Below, one piece after another: positions 20,865 to 29,682 of a stretch of DNA of 64,000 bases. A program made the translations under genes and the position numbers. The stretch is from Luteimonas yindakuii (GTDB lineage: Bacteria; Pseudomonadota; Gammaproteobacteria; Xanthomonadales; Xanthomonadaceae), in NCBI RefSeq assembly GCF_004803715.2, contig NZ_CP039383.2, positions 2,046,001-2,110,000 of the forward strand. The letters run 5' to 3'. Each line of letters starts with the position of its first letter. Positions within the stretch are counted from its first letter, which is position 1. The notes under the pieces are model-generated. The model had not been told where the DNA came from. It was given only the letters and a program-made list of their open reading frames with translations, and did not search any database.

Positions 20865-21505
20865 GCCGCGGCCTCCCGCAGCGCCGCCAGGCGCTCGCGC
20901 AGGTTGAAGAGGATCGATGCGGTCGCACCCCAGATGCGGTGCGGAGTGGACAGCGGATCGCAACGGAACTGCAGCACCTGCCGTTCGCGGCCCCGGTACT
21001 CGATGGCGATGCGCTCGAGGCTGGTGTCTGCCAGCAGCCAGGCAAGCGGCACCTCGAAGACCTCGGCCACCTCGCCGGGGTCGGGCCGCGCGATGAAGTC
21101 GGGACTGATGCGGGCCACGGCAGGCAGCACGCGGAAGCCGCTCACCGTCAGCAACGGATCGAGGAACCCGAGGGGCTCGACCTGGGCATTGGAAAGGCCG
21201 ATCTCCTCGTCCGCCTCGCGCAGCGCCGCGGCCAGTGCGTCGGCATCGGCAGGCTCCACGCGCCCGCCGGGAAAGCTCACCTGTCCCGGGTGGTGGCGCA
21301 GGTTCTCGTTGCGTAGCGTCAGGACGACGCGCAGGCCATCGTCGCGCCCCACCAGGCCCACCAGCACGCCGGCCTCGGCGTGCACGCGCGCATCCGGCAG
21401 CAGGTCGTGCAGCTCATCGAGGTTCCAGCCTTCGCCGGTGGGCGGGCGCCGCAACGGGTGCAGCACCCGGGCGATTTCCCCCAGCGTCGGCACGGCCACG
21501 CTCAC
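20861..21505 (-). CDS. Nudix hydrolase, CoA pyrophosphatase (NudL-like)
   Basis: The 214-residue protein has the NudL-type lead-in NENLRHHPGQVSFPGGRVE. It runs straight into the Nudix box GGRVEPADADALAAALREADEEIGL in shortened terms (READEEIGL). Such enzymes split CoA and its derivatives at the pyrophosphate. It starts with GTG at 21505, which overlaps the DUF1289 stop (GTGA), so translation is coupled. The C-terminal IWGATASILFNLRERL is typical of the group. Confidence 0.88.
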   Translation of the reverse strand: MSVAVPTLGEIARVLHPLRRPPTGEGWNLDELHDLLPDARVHAEAGVLVGLVGRDDGLRVVLTLRNENLRHHPGQVSFPGGRVEPADADALAAALREADEEIGLSNAQVEPLGFLDPLLTVSGFRVLPAVARISPDFIARPDPGEVAEVFEVPLAWLLADTSLERIAIEYRGRERQVLQFRCDPLSTPHRIWGATASILFNLRERLAALREAAA

Positions 21506-21693
21506 GTGCGCAGCGCCTCGCGCTCCGGCAGCACGACGTCCATGTAGTGCTGGCGCTCGGCCTCGCCCATCTGCGACCAGCGGGTGATCTCGTCGATGCT
21601 GCGATGGCAGCCATCGCACAGGCCGGCCCCATCGAGCGTGCACACGCCGATGCAGGGCGTGAGCACCGGACGCGGCGGAATGTAGGCAGTCAT
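21502..21693 (-). CDS. DUF1289 small cysteine-rich protein
   Basis: The 63-residue protein has the family pattern TPCIGVCTLDGAGLCDGCHR followed by EITRWSQMGEAERQHYM. The four cysteines suggest a metal or Fe-S site; function is unknown. ATG 21693 lies 7 bases after TACAAT (minus strand, 21706-21701), so the message is probably leaderless. ATG 21702 overlaps that -10 box and is less likely. It heads the operon with the Nudix and rhodanese genes. Confidence 0.82.
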   Translation of the reverse strand: MTAYIPPRPVLTPCIGVCTLDGAGLCDGCHRSIDEITRWSQMGEAERQHYMDVVLPEREALRT

Positions 21694-21784
21694 GGCGGAC
21701 ATTGTATTGGCGCCGCGGTGAACCCGCAGATGCGCCGCGTGCAGCGTTGCCGCACCGCACACGCAACGAGCCAACGCCGGCGCC

Positions 21785-21818
21785 ACAAACAGGAACGCCG
21801 CCCGGAGGCGGCGTCCTG
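21785..21818 (-). terminator. Terminator of the FKBP isomerase gene
   Basis: On the minus strand AGGACGCCGCC, loop TCCG, then GGCGGCGTTCCT forms a strong stem with one bulge, followed by GTTTG. It lies 20 bases after the stop codon at 21838. Confidence 0.75.
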
Positions 21819-21837
21819 CTGTCGCGTGTCGCGGCAG

Positions 21838-22539
21838 TTACTTGATGCTGACCAGCTTGACGTCGAACACGACCGCCTGGTTCGGGCCGATCGGCGACTG
21901 CGGCGAGTTGCCGTAGGCCTTTTCCGGCGGCATCACGATTTCCCAGCGCGCACCGGTCGGCATCTGCGCCAGTGCCTCGCGCAGGCCCACCAGCGGGATC
22001 TGGTCCATGCGCACGCTCACCGGGCCGGCCTGCTGGCCTTCCGGCGCCACCGAGGTGTCGACGAAGGTCTGGCCGGTGGACAGGCTGCCCTTGTAGTTGA
22101 TCGACACTTCGCTGTTCGGGGTCGGCTTGGCACCGTTGCCGGCCTCGATCACGCGGTACTGCACGCCACCGGCCAGCGACTGCACGCCGGCCTTGGCGCG
22201 GTTCTGCGCAAGGAAGGCATCGCTGCGGGTCTTGTTCTCGCCGGCGACGCGCTCGAACTCGGCGCGGGCCTTGGCCAGCTGGCGCTGCTGCATGTTCTCG
22301 ACCGCACTGCGCAGCTGGTCGACCGGCACGGTGGGATCACGGCGTGCGTAGCCGTCCTGCAGTGCCTTGATGACGGTATTGACGTCGACCTGTTCGCCGC
22401 TCTCGATCAGGTTGCGGCCCAGGTCGTAACCGAGCGCGTAGCTCAGCCGTCCCTGCTCCGACGAGGTGTCCTGGGCGACGGCAGCGCCGGCGGTCAGGGT
22501 CAGTGCCGCCAGGGAAGCGGCCAGCAAACGCAACTTCAT
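21838..22539 (-). CDS. FKBP-type peptidyl-prolyl isomerase, exported (FkpA/Mip type)
   Basis: The 233-residue protein has a signal peptide (MKLRLLAASLAALTLTAGA, cleavage likely after AVAQ near residue 23). A helical dimerisation arm follows (LSYALGYDLGRNLIESG to about residue 110). The FKBP domain fills the rest, with VSINYKGSLSTGQTFVDTS, VGLREALAQMPTGARWEI and PPEKAYGNSPQSPIGPN. This matches Mip/FkpA foldases that help periplasmic proteins fold. It is monocistronic, with a terminator at 21785. Confidence 0.93.
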   Translation of the reverse strand: MKLRLLAASLAALTLTAGAAVAQDTSSEQGRLSYALGYDLGRNLIESGEQVDVNTVIKALQDGYARRDPTVPVDQLRSAVENMQQRQLAKARAEFERVAGENKTRSDAFLAQNRAKAGVQSLAGGVQYRVIEAGNGAKPTPNSEVSINYKGSLSTGQTFVDTSVAPEGQQAGPVSVRMDQIPLVGLREALAQMPTGARWEIVMPPEKAYGNSPQSPIGPNQAVVFDVKLVSIK

Positions 22540-22744
22540 TCGGTGGATCTCCGAGAATTTTTCCGGTTTGGGCGTTCCCGACAGCACGCCGGGAGGGCGC
22601 GCGAAGGAACGGGTTAGGATAACGACCGCCGGGCTTAACTGCCACTGACGGCGTCCTCCGACAAGCCCCCCGGGTGGTGAGTTCCCCGGTGGCGCGGAGC
22701 CGTTCACGCATGACACCACATTTCGACCTCCGGAAACGAATCGC

Positions 22745-23527
22745 ATGACCGAATCCCTGCTCCTGGTTGCCGACGACGGCGCCGTGCGCACCCTCACCAT
22801 CAACCGGCCGGACAAGCTCAACGCGCTCAACGCCGCCACCCTGGACGCGCTGCTGGTCGCCTTCGATGACGCCGCCGAAAACCCCGCGGTCCGTGCGGTG
22901 GTGCTGACCGGCGCCGGCCCCAAGGCGTTCGTCGCCGGGGCCGACATCGCCGAGATGGCCGACCTGCCGGCAGTCGCCGGGCGTGATTTCTCGCAGCGCG
23001 GCCAGCGCCTGATGCGCCGCATCGAGACCTTCCCCAAGCCGGTGGTCGCGATGGTCAACGGCTTCGCGCTCGGCGGCGGGCTGGAACTGGCGATGGCCTG
23101 CCACCTGCGCATTGGCGCCGATACCGCGAAGGTCGGCCAGCCGGAAATCAACCTCGGCCTGGTGCCGGGGTTCGGCGGCACCCAGCGCCTGCTGCGCCTG
23201 GCCGGCCGTGCGGCGACGCTGGAACTGTGCCTGACCGGGGCGCCGATCGATGCCGCCCGCGCGCAGGCGCTGGGCATCCTCACCCGCGTGGTCCCGGCGG
23301 CGGAGCTGGCGGACGCCACCCGCACGCTGGCCGCGCAACTGGCCGCGGCCGCACCGCTGGCGCTGCGCGCGATCCTCGACTGCGTGCATGTCGGCGGCGA
23401 ATGCGCGATGTCGGAGGGCCTGGAATACGAGACCGCGCAGTTCGGCCTGATGTTCGCCACCGAGGACATGCGCGAAGGCACCCGCGCGTTCCTCGAACGC
23501 CGCAAGCCGGACTTCAGCGGACGCTGA
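22745..23527 (+). CDS. Enoyl-CoA hydratase (crotonase)
   Basis: The 260-residue protein is a canonical crotonase: NRPDKLNALNAATLDALLVA, oxyanion segments AFVAGADIAEM and FALGGGLELAMACHLRIG, then GQPEINLGLVPGFGGTQRL. The glutamates of GGGLELA and PEINLGL are both present, so hydration of 2-enoyl-CoA is likely. It starts the run crotonase - small helical protein - endonuclease III, with 5- and 13-base gaps, which suggests an operon. Confidence 0.92.
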   Translation: MTESLLLVADDGAVRTLTINRPDKLNALNAATLDALLVAFDDAAENPAVRAVVLTGAGPKAFVAGADIAEMADLPAVAGRDFSQRGQRLMRRIETFPKPVVAMVNGFALGGGLELAMACHLRIGADTAKVGQPEINLGLVPGFGGTQRLLRLAGRAATLELCLTGAPIDAARAQALGILTRVVPAAELADATRTLAAQLAAAAPLALRAILDCVHVGGECAMSEGLEYETAQFGLMFATEDMREGTRAFLERRKPDFSGR

Positions 23528-23532
23528 AGCAC

Positions 23533-23937
23533 GTGCACGCGCCCGACCCGCATCGCCTGCTCGCGTTGCTGACGGCCGACGAGGTCGACGCGGCCATCGA
23601 CGCCGGCCTGGCCGATCTCACCGATTCAGAGCTGGCCAATGCCGCCCTCGGCGGGCTGACGGCGGCCGACGCTGCACGGCTGCGCGACGCACGCGACCGC
23701 CTGCGTGCGGCCTGGGCCGCGCGCGAGCGTTATCGCGCCCGCAACGAACGGCTGGCGCGCCGCGCCGCCGAGCGCGAGGCGCGGCGCCAGGCGGCCATGG
23801 CGCCGGCGGCCGGAACGCCGAAAGCACGGCCCGCCGTCTCGGCAGCCGCCACGCCGCTGACGCGCCCTGCCCTGCCTGCAGCCGCTGCGGCTGCGCTGGC
23901 CCGCGCGCGCAGCCGCGCGCAGCGCCCGGCCGACTGA
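23533..23937 (+). CDS. Small Ala/Arg-rich helical protein of unknown function
   Basis: The 134-codon frame opens with GTG 23533, 5 bases after the crotonase stop, and ends 13 bases before nth. The first 60 residues look folded and acidic (LLALLTADEVDAAIDAGLADL, then SELANAALGGLTAADAARLRDARD). A strongly basic helix ERYRARNERLARRAAEREARR and an Ala/Pro/Arg tail follow. No family is recognised. It fills the gap in an otherwise tight gene run, which argues for a real gene, but composition alone could also produce such a frame. Confidence 0.55.
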   Translation: MHAPDPHRLLALLTADEVDAAIDAGLADLTDSELANAALGGLTAADAARLRDARDRLRAAWAARERYRARNERLARRAAEREARRQAAMAPAAGTPKARPAVSAAATPLTRPALPAAAAAALARARSRAQRPAD

Positions 23938-23950
23938 TTCCCTGATCCGC

Positions 23951-24670
23951 ATGTCCGAACGTATTCCGCCGCGTCGCCGCGGCCGCACCCTCACCCGCGC
24001 CGAGATCCACGAGATGTTCGCGCGGCTGTCGGCCCTCAACCCGGAGCCGACCACCGAACTCGAATACAGCTCACCGTTCGAACTGCTGGTGGCGGTGACG
24101 CTGTCGGCGCAGTCGACCGATGTGGGGGTCAACAAGGCCACGCGCCGGCTGTTCCCCGTCGCCAACACGCCGCAGGCGATCCTGGCGCTCGGCGAGGACG
24201 GGCTGAAGCGCCATATCTCCACCATCGGGCTGTACAACGCCAAGGCGAAGAACGTCATCGCCGCCTGCCGGATGCTCGTGGAGCAGCATGGCGGCGAAGT
24301 GCCGCGCGATCGCGAATCGCTGGAAGCGCTGCCGGGCGTCGGCCGCAAGACCGCCAACGTGGTGCTCAACACCGCGTTCGGCGAACCGACGATGGCAGTG
24401 GACACGCATATCTTCCGCGTCTCCAACCGCACGGGGCTGGCACCCGGAAAGAACGTGCGCGAGGTCGAGGACGGCCTGCTGAAGCGGGTGCCGAAGCAGT
24501 TCCTGCACGACGCCCACCACTGGCTGATCCTGCATGGCCGCTATGTCTGCAAGGCGCGCCGGCCGGAATGCCCCGGCTGCGTGATCCGCGACCTGTGCCG
24601 CTATCCGGACAAGACCCCGGGGGAGCCGGGGGAGCCGCTGCGCCCAGCCACCAGGCCGGAACCCCGCTAA
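23951..24670 (+). CDS. nth: Endonuclease III, DNA glycosylase/AP lyase
   Basis: The 239-residue base-excision enzyme removes oxidised pyrimidines. The HhH motif with the catalytic lysine is LPGVGRKTANVVL. The catalytic aspartate is in MAVDTHIFRVSNR. The 4Fe-4S cluster ligands follow the Cys-x6-Cys-x2-Cys-x5-Cys pattern in CKARRPECPGCVIRDLC. A proline-rich tail of about 20 residues (DKTPGEPGEPLRPATRP) extends beyond the E. coli form. Upstream genes are close enough for cotranscription. Confidence 0.96.
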   Translation: MSERIPPRRRGRTLTRAEIHEMFARLSALNPEPTTELEYSSPFELLVAVTLSAQSTDVGVNKATRRLFPVANTPQAILALGEDGLKRHISTIGLYNAKAKNVIAACRMLVEQHGGEVPRDRESLEALPGVGRKTANVVLNTAFGEPTMAVDTHIFRVSNRTGLAPGKNVREVEDGLLKRVPKQFLHDAHHWLILHGRYVCKARRPECPGCVIRDLCRYPDKTPGEPGEPLRPATRPEPR

Positions 24671-24683
24671 GCCCTCGCCCCTG

Positions 24684-24709
24684 CCCCTCTCCCGCAGGCG
24701 GGAGAGGGG
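24684..24709. repeat. Single REP-like hairpin after nth
   Basis: CCCCTCTCCCGC-AG-GCGGGAGAGGGG is a perfect 12-bp stem with a 2-base loop. The CTCCCGC/GCGGGAG core matches both hairpins of the double element at 8365-8498. It lies 13 bases after nth between convergent genes and may also act as a terminator. Confidence 0.7.
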
Positions 24710-24843
24710 TTGCAACACGGCTCTGCCCTATTGCTGCGCGTGGCGCGCGACATTGCGCCTCGTCGCGGCGTCCGGAATGACGACGCCGCCCACGGTCCGG
24801 GGAGAGAGTCCGGACCGGAGCGGCGGCGTGCCTGGAACAACGC

Positions 24844-26148
24844 TTAGAAGCTGAGCTGGGTCCGCAGCGCGAACTGGTTGGTCTTGTCGCCGAGGAACTC
24901 GTTGTCGCCGCGGGTGTAGTTGAACATCAGCCGCACGCTGGGGTTGATGAACCAGTTGACGCCGAACGTGGCGCTGCTGGCTTCCATGCCGGCGATGTCC
25001 TTGTTCTCGATCGTGTCGTAGCGGGCAGTCAGCTGCCATGCGCCGTACGGCCCGTTCGGGCGCGGCGAGTTGAACACGCCGGTGCCGACGCGGTACGGGC
25101 GACGCTCGCCGGTGATGGTCCACGCACCCATCAGGTACCAGGTGTCGACGTCCTGGTCGCCGCCGAGCGGCTGCCCGTAGGTCGCACGCGCGTATTCTGA
25201 CTGGAAGAACAGCGGGCCGAAGGCACCGGCGGCTTCCAGGCCCACGGTGTCGATCGATTCGCCGCTGGCGCCGGTGGTGCGGGCGATGGTCTGCGACGGG
25301 CCGCGGCGGCCGGCATAGACCGCCGATGCCGACACGTCGGCCGAGCCCTTGTTGAGGTTCTCGTGGCTGTACGAGGCACCGAAGTGCAGCGTGCTGTCGT
25401 CGTTGTTGATCGGTGCCCAGGTCGCGCGCGTGGACGCGCCCATGCCCTCGTTGCGCGGGCCCGAGGCACTGCGCATGTTGAACACGCTGGCGCCGAAGCT
25501 GTAGTTGTCGCCGCTGGTGAGGTAGCCGACGCCCTGCTGGAACTGGCGCCCGGCGTAGATGCCGGTGGCCGAGGCGAACGGGCGCTCCATCATCAGGATC
25601 TCGTTGGAGCTGGTCATCTCCTCCATCGAGCGGTACGGCTTGAAGTGGCCGATGGTGACCTTGCCACCCAGTGCGTCGCGGGCGATGAAGACGTCGCGGA
25701 AGCCTTCGGTGGTGCTGCCGCCGGTGAAGTCCTGCTCGACCTTGTATTCCCAGCCCGCGGCCTTGCCGGCCAGGGTCAGGCGCGCACGGCGGAAGTCGGT
25801 GGTGCCGGTGACGTCGGCGTTGTCGCGATCGAAGGCGTAGGCATCGAAATGGATGCGCCCGCCCAGCGAGAACTCGGACTTGCCGTCGGCGGAGGTGACG
25901 CGCAGGCCGCCGTTGCGCGGCTCGACCTTGGGCTGTGTCTTCGCGGCGGCTTCGGCCGCCTGCTGGCTGGCGATGTTGATTTCGGACTGCGCGTCGCTGC
26001 GGTCCTCGAGTTCGGCCATGCGGGTCTGCAGTTGGCTCAGCTGCGCGCGCAGTTCGGCGAGTTCGCGGTCGCGCGTGTCCTGCGCGGCGGCAGGCAGCGC
26101 CGCCCCAAGCGCCATGGCAATCGATACCGCAAGCAGGGAAGAACGCAT
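24844..26148 (-). CDS. oprO: Phosphate-selective porin, OprO/OprP family
   Basis: The 434-residue outer-membrane porin has a signal peptide (MRSSLLAVSIAMALGAALPAAA). A coiled-coil N-terminal segment follows (LAELRAQLSQLQTRMAELED), as in OprO/OprP trimers. The rest is a beta barrel starting at FSLGGRIHFDAYAFDRD and ending in the aromatic QFALRTQLSF, the outer-membrane assembly signal. Such porins bind phosphate or pyrophosphate. A Pho box lies 106 bases upstream, so expression under phosphate starvation is expected. Confidence 0.9.
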   Translation of the reverse strand: MRSSLLAVSIAMALGAALPAAAQDTRDRELAELRAQLSQLQTRMAELEDRSDAQSEINIASQQAAEAAAKTQPKVEPRNGGLRVTSADGKSEFSLGGRIHFDAYAFDRDNADVTGTTDFRRARLTLAGKAAGWEYKVEQDFTGGSTTEGFRDVFIARDALGGKVTIGHFKPYRSMEEMTSSNEILMMERPFASATGIYAGRQFQQGVGYLTSGDNYSFGASVFNMRSASGPRNEGMGASTRATWAPINNDDSTLHFGASYSHENLNKGSADVSASAVYAGRRGPSQTIARTTGASGESIDTVGLEAAGAFGPLFFQSEYARATYGQPLGGDQDVDTWYLMGAWTITGERRPYRVGTGVFNSPRPNGPYGAWQLTARYDTIENKDIAGMEASSATFGVNWFINPSVRLMFNYTRGDNEFLGDKTNQFALRTQLSF

Positions 26149-26253
26149 CGTTCAAGGCTCCAGGATTCGGGAGGTTCGGGTGACTGCCACCACGGCAGCC
26201 GCGTGAAGTCGCGGTGCACAGGGTGGGTCCGGAATCTGACGCGGAGATGTGGG

Positions 26254-26275
26254 TTTTCTGACGGTCATGTGACAG
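26254..26275 (-). promoter_or_regulatory. Pho box (PhoB site) of the oprO promoter
   Basis: On the minus strand the sequence is CTGTCAC-ATGA-CCGTCAG-AAAA. This is two 11-base units fitting the PhoB pattern CTGTCAT-N4-CTGTCAT-N4, with 11 of 14 core bases matching. It points toward the phosphate porin gene. Confidence 0.75.
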
Positions 26276-26402
26276 CGCACGCGGGACCGCAGCACCAGGC
26301 ACGCGGCAACGGCAGGCGCCCATGCAATACAAACGTCATCGCCGCGACACCGCCACGGCATATCCGCTCCGCACAGTGGCCACAGCCCCCGGGGAGGACG
26401 CC

Positions 26403-27545
26403 ATGCACTACGCGCTCGTGACCGAAACCTGGCCGCCGGAGGTCAACGGCGTCGCGCTGACGGTGCGCGACCTTGCCCGCGGCCTATGGCAACGCGGCCA
26501 TCTCACCGATGTGATCCGCCCCCGCCAGCACGACGACGTGGAGCCGGTGGCGCAGGAACTGCTGGTGCCCGGGGCACGCCTGCCTGGCTACGCCACCCTG
26601 CGCTTCGGCCTGCCGGCGCAACGCCTGCTGGAACGGCGCTGGCGGGCGCAGCGTCCGGATGCGATCTATATCGCTACCGAGGGGCCGCTCGGCTGGTCGG
26701 CACTGCGCGCGGCGCGCAGCGTCGGCATCCCCGTCGCCACCGGTCTGCACACGCGCTTCGATCTCTACATGCACGACTACGGGGTGGGCATGCTCGCGCC
26801 AGTGGCGATGGGCTGGATGCGGCGCTTCCACAACGCCGCCGCGGCCACGCTGGTGCCCACGCGGGCCCTGCACGACGAACTTGCAGGTCGCGGCTTCCGC
26901 AATCCGCGCCATCTGCCCCGCGCGGTCGACACCCTGCGTTTCGCCCCGTGGCGGCGCGATGCCGCGTTGCGTGCGCGCTGGGGCATGCACGACGACGACC
27001 TGGTGGTCATCTGCGTCGGGCGGCTGGCCGCGGAGAAGAACCTGCCACTTGCCATCGCCGCGTTCCGCCACCTGCAGCGCAGCCATCCACGCGCACGCTT
27101 CGTGCTGGTCGGTGATGGTCCGCTGCGCGCCACCCTGCAGCGCGAGCATCCCGACTTCGTGTTCACCGGCACCCGGACCGGCCGCTCGCTTGCCGAACAC
27201 GTGGCATCGGCGGACCTGTTCCTGTTCCCCAGCCGCACGGAGACCTTCGGCAACGTGGTGCTGGAAGCGATGGCCAGCGGCGTGCCGGTGGTCGCGTTCG
27301 ACAACGGTGCCGCGCGCGAACACCTGGAGGACGGCGTGCATGGGCGCCGTGTCGACGACGATGCTGGTTTTATCCACGTCACCAGAGAACTGGCTGGCGA
27401 CGCCGGCACGCGCCGGGCGATGGGCCTGGCCGCGCGCGAGGCTACCGGAACCCTGTCGCCGGCCGCGGTCTGCGCCGACTTCGACCGCATCCTCGCCAGC
27501 CTGGGACACCCGCATGCCACTACCGCCGCCCTCGCCGCCGCCTGA
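26403..27545 (+). CDS. GT4-family glycosyltransferase
   Basis: The 380-residue GT-B enzyme begins MHYALVTETWPPEVNGVA, the usual donor-independent N-terminal loop of GT4 mannosyl/glucosyltransferases. The nucleotide-sugar domain has VGRLAAEKNLPLAI and the E-x7-E motif in ETFGNVVLEAMASG. GGGGAGG stands about 6 bases before ATG 26403. Relatives include enzymes making glycolipids such as SqdX and MgtA. It overlaps the PAP2 gene by 32 bases and diverges from a PhoB-controlled porin, so a role in phosphorus-free membrane lipids is a reasonable guess, not shown. Confidence 0.85.
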   Translation: MHYALVTETWPPEVNGVALTVRDLARGLWQRGHLTDVIRPRQHDDVEPVAQELLVPGARLPGYATLRFGLPAQRLLERRWRAQRPDAIYIATEGPLGWSALRAARSVGIPVATGLHTRFDLYMHDYGVGMLAPVAMGWMRRFHNAAAATLVPTRALHDELAGRGFRNPRHLPRAVDTLRFAPWRRDAALRARWGMHDDDLVVICVGRLAAEKNLPLAIAAFRHLQRSHPRARFVLVGDGPLRATLQREHPDFVFTGTRTGRSLAEHVASADLFLFPSRTETFGNVVLEAMASGVPVVAFDNGAAREHLEDGVHGRRVDDDAGFIHVTRELAGDAGTRRAMGLAAREATGTLSPAAVCADFDRILASLGHPHATTAALAAA

Positions 27546-28077
27546 CTGGACCGCCCGCGACGCCGGCTGGTGCCTGCGCACCAACCGCTGGTGCGAACGC
27601 GGCGCCGTGTTCGCGCTGTTCGCCTGCGTGAGCCGGCTCGGCGATGGCGTGTTCTGGTATCTGCTGATGGCCGCGCTGATCGTCGCCGACGGCTGGAACG
27701 GCGTGCACGCCAGCGTGCACATGGCCGCCACCGGCGTGGTCGCACTCACGCTGTACAGGACGCTCAAGCGCCATACCCGCAGGCCACGACCGTTCGCCGC
27801 GGATGCCCGCATCCGCGCCTGGGTGGCGCCGCTCGACGAGTACAGCTTTCCGTCCGGGCACACCCTGCATGCGGTGGCCTTCAGCAGCGTCGCGGTCTGG
27901 CACTACCCGGTGCTGGCGTGGCTGCTGGTCCCGTTCGCCTCCGCAGTGGCCGCCTCGCGTGTCGTGCTCGGCCTGCACTACCCCAGCGACGTGCTCGCTG
28001 CGCTCGCCATCGGTGCAGTGCTGGCGCTGTTGTCGATCATCGGCGGGCCTGCGCTGGTCGCCTTGATCGTCAGCTGA
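27514..28077 (+). CDS. PAP2-superfamily membrane phosphatase
   Basis: The 187-residue integral membrane protein has all three phosphatase motifs: KRHTRRPRP, SFPSGHT and SRVVLGLHYPSDV. Several hydrophobic helices surround them. Such enzymes dephosphorylate phosphatidate, isoprenyl pyrophosphates or similar lipids. The start ATG 27514 lies inside the glycosyltransferase gene in another frame, a 32-base overlap that implies coupled expression. Together the pair could make diacylglycerol and then glycosylate it; this is inference from context. Confidence 0.85.
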   Translation: MPLPPPSPPPDWTARDAGWCLRTNRWCERGAVFALFACVSRLGDGVFWYLLMAALIVADGWNGVHASVHMAATGVVALTLYRTLKRHTRRPRPFAADARIRAWVAPLDEYSFPSGHTLHAVAFSSVAVWHYPVLAWLLVPFASAVAASRVVLGLHYPSDVLAALAIGAVLALLSIIGGPALVALIVS

Positions 28078-28119
28078 TCGAAGCTTGTGCATGCCGGGCC
28101 ACGACGTGGAACCGCCGGC

Positions 28120-29004
28120 TCAACCCAGCGCCGTGACCCGCGCCGCGCGCAAGGCCGGCAGCGACTGCCGCGGCCAGTCGCGGTCGTTGGCCACCTGCGC
28201 CTGTGCGCGGCTGGCCTGCAGTGCATCGGTGTCGACATCGGCGATCGTCCAGCCGTCGCGGCCATCGCTGGCGGCCACCACGCCGTCGGCCGGGAAGCCG
28301 ACGTCCATCGGCGCATACAGCGCCGCGTCGCCGGTGTTGACGTCGAGTGCCGGGCTCCATGGCGCTTCGCCGGCGGTCACCGCCTGGGCGATGAAGCAGC
28401 GGTTCTCCAGCGCGCGTGCCAGGCAGCCCACGCGCACGCGGGTGGCGCCGGCCGCCGTGTCGGTGCAACTCGGCGCGAGGACCAGCCGTGCGCCCGCTTC
28501 CATCTGTGCCCGCACCGGCAGCGGGAATTCGATGTCGTAGCAGACCGCGATGCCGAAGCGAAGGCCGCGGTACTCGAACACGCGCAGCGCGTCGCCACCT
28601 TCGATGGTGCCGACACCCTTCTCGAAGCCGGTCAGCTGCAGCTTGTCCTGCCAGTCATGGCCACCCTCCGGGGTGAACACGTCGGCGCGGTTGCGGTAGC
28701 CGCCGCCGCCGGTGTCGAGCAGAAAGGTGCCGGGCACCAGCAGCATGCCGCTCTGCGCGGCCAGCCGCCGGTACAGGCCGAGCCAGTCCTGCCGCAGCGC
28801 CTGCAGTGCCGACAGCGAGGCGTGGAGGTCGCTGCCTACGTGGTCGCCGAACATCGCCGCAAGTTCCAGCGCCAGGTATTCCGGTAACAGCGCGATGCCG
28901 GCACCGGCCTGCGCCGCCTCATCGATCCAGCGGCGCTGCACCCCGGCGAATTCGTCGAAGCTGCCGGGCCGGCCGATCGGATAACGCGCAACGGCGACCT
29001 TCAT
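28120..29004 (-). CDS. Carbon-nitrogen hydrolase (nitrilase superfamily)
   Basis: The 294-residue amidase-fold enzyme has the full Glu-Lys-Cys triad: Glu in LLPEYLALE, Lys in WQDKLQLTGFE, and Cys in FGIAVCYDIEFP. The start MKVAVARYPIG at 29004 overlaps the GNAT stop codon (ATGA). The pair GNAT plus nitrilase-like amidase is common in proteobacteria and suggests acyl-amide metabolism or repair. The substrate is not predictable. Confidence 0.88.
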   Translation of the reverse strand: MKVAVARYPIGRPGSFDEFAGVQRRWIDEAAQAGAGIALLPEYLALELAAMFGDHVGSDLHASLSALQALRQDWLGLYRRLAAQSGMLLVPGTFLLDTGGGGYRNRADVFTPEGGHDWQDKLQLTGFEKGVGTIEGGDALRVFEYRGLRFGIAVCYDIEFPLPVRAQMEAGARLVLAPSCTDTAAGATRVRVGCLARALENRCFIAQAVTAGEAPWSPALDVNTGDAALYAPMDVGFPADGVVAASDGRDGWTIADVDTDALQASRAQAQVANDRDWPRQSLPALRAARVTALG

Positions 29005-29606
29005 GCGGAATGTTCCAGCGCGTGCGTCCAGAAGGTCAGCGTGTGCATGGACTCGCCACGGTCGAGCTCCTCCCACGCCAGTTGCATGCGCAATTGCGGT
29101 TGGCGCACGTAGCCGCGGCGGCTCCAGAACGCGTCGTTGTCGCGATGGCCGGCGGGGCGGCGCGGATCGTCCTGTTCGCGATCCACCGCGCAGAACGCCG
29201 TCATGCGGAAGCGCCCCAGCGCCCGCGCATGCGCCTCGCGCGCATCGAAAAACGCATGGCCGACGCCGCGCCCGCGGTAGGCCGGCAGCAGCACCGATTC
29301 GCCGAAATAGAACACGTCGTCGACGTCGATCCCATGCGCGCGGAACGGCGCCTGGAAGGCCGCGTCGTCGTCGGCGAGCGGGATGCCGGTGGAGGCGCCG
29401 ACCACGCGGTCGCCGTCGAAGGCCAGCACGAACACGCTGTCGACGGATGCCGCATAGGCGGCGAGGTAGCCGCGCTCGTAGTCCATGTCGCCGGCATAGA
29501 GATAGGGCCAGTCGCGGAACACGGCCACGCGCAGGCGCGCCACGTCGTCGAGGCGCGCCTGCAGGTCCGCGCCGACCACGCGGCGCACGTCGAGGGTTGC
29601 GGTCAT
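29001..29606 (-). CDS. GNAT-family N-acetyltransferase
   Basis: The 201-residue protein has the acetyl-CoA site LLPAYRGRGVGHAFFDAREAHA (core RGRGVG) and the typical strand pattern around VFVLAFDGDRVVGAS. It is translationally coupled to the amidase downstream by a 4-base ATGA overlap. The target is unknown. Confidence 0.82.
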   Translation of the reverse strand: MTATLDVRRVVGADLQARLDDVARLRVAVFRDWPYLYAGDMDYERGYLAAYAASVDSVFVLAFDGDRVVGASTGIPLADDDAAFQAPFRAHGIDVDDVFYFGESVLLPAYRGRGVGHAFFDAREAHARALGRFRMTAFCAVDREQDDPRRPAGHRDNDAFWSRRGYVRQPQLRMQLAWEELDRGESMHTLTFWTHALEHSA

Positions 29607-29682
29607 GCGGCGATTCTATCGGGCCACTGCGCCCCGCCACCGGCCGGCAGCGGGACGCAGCGTTACCGGGCAGTCGCAGCAC

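Noticed and set aside
20861..21766. Longer Nudix protein starting at 21766
   Set aside because: The extra 87 codons overlap the DUF1289 gene in another frame; GTG 21505 gives coupled translation and the usual length.
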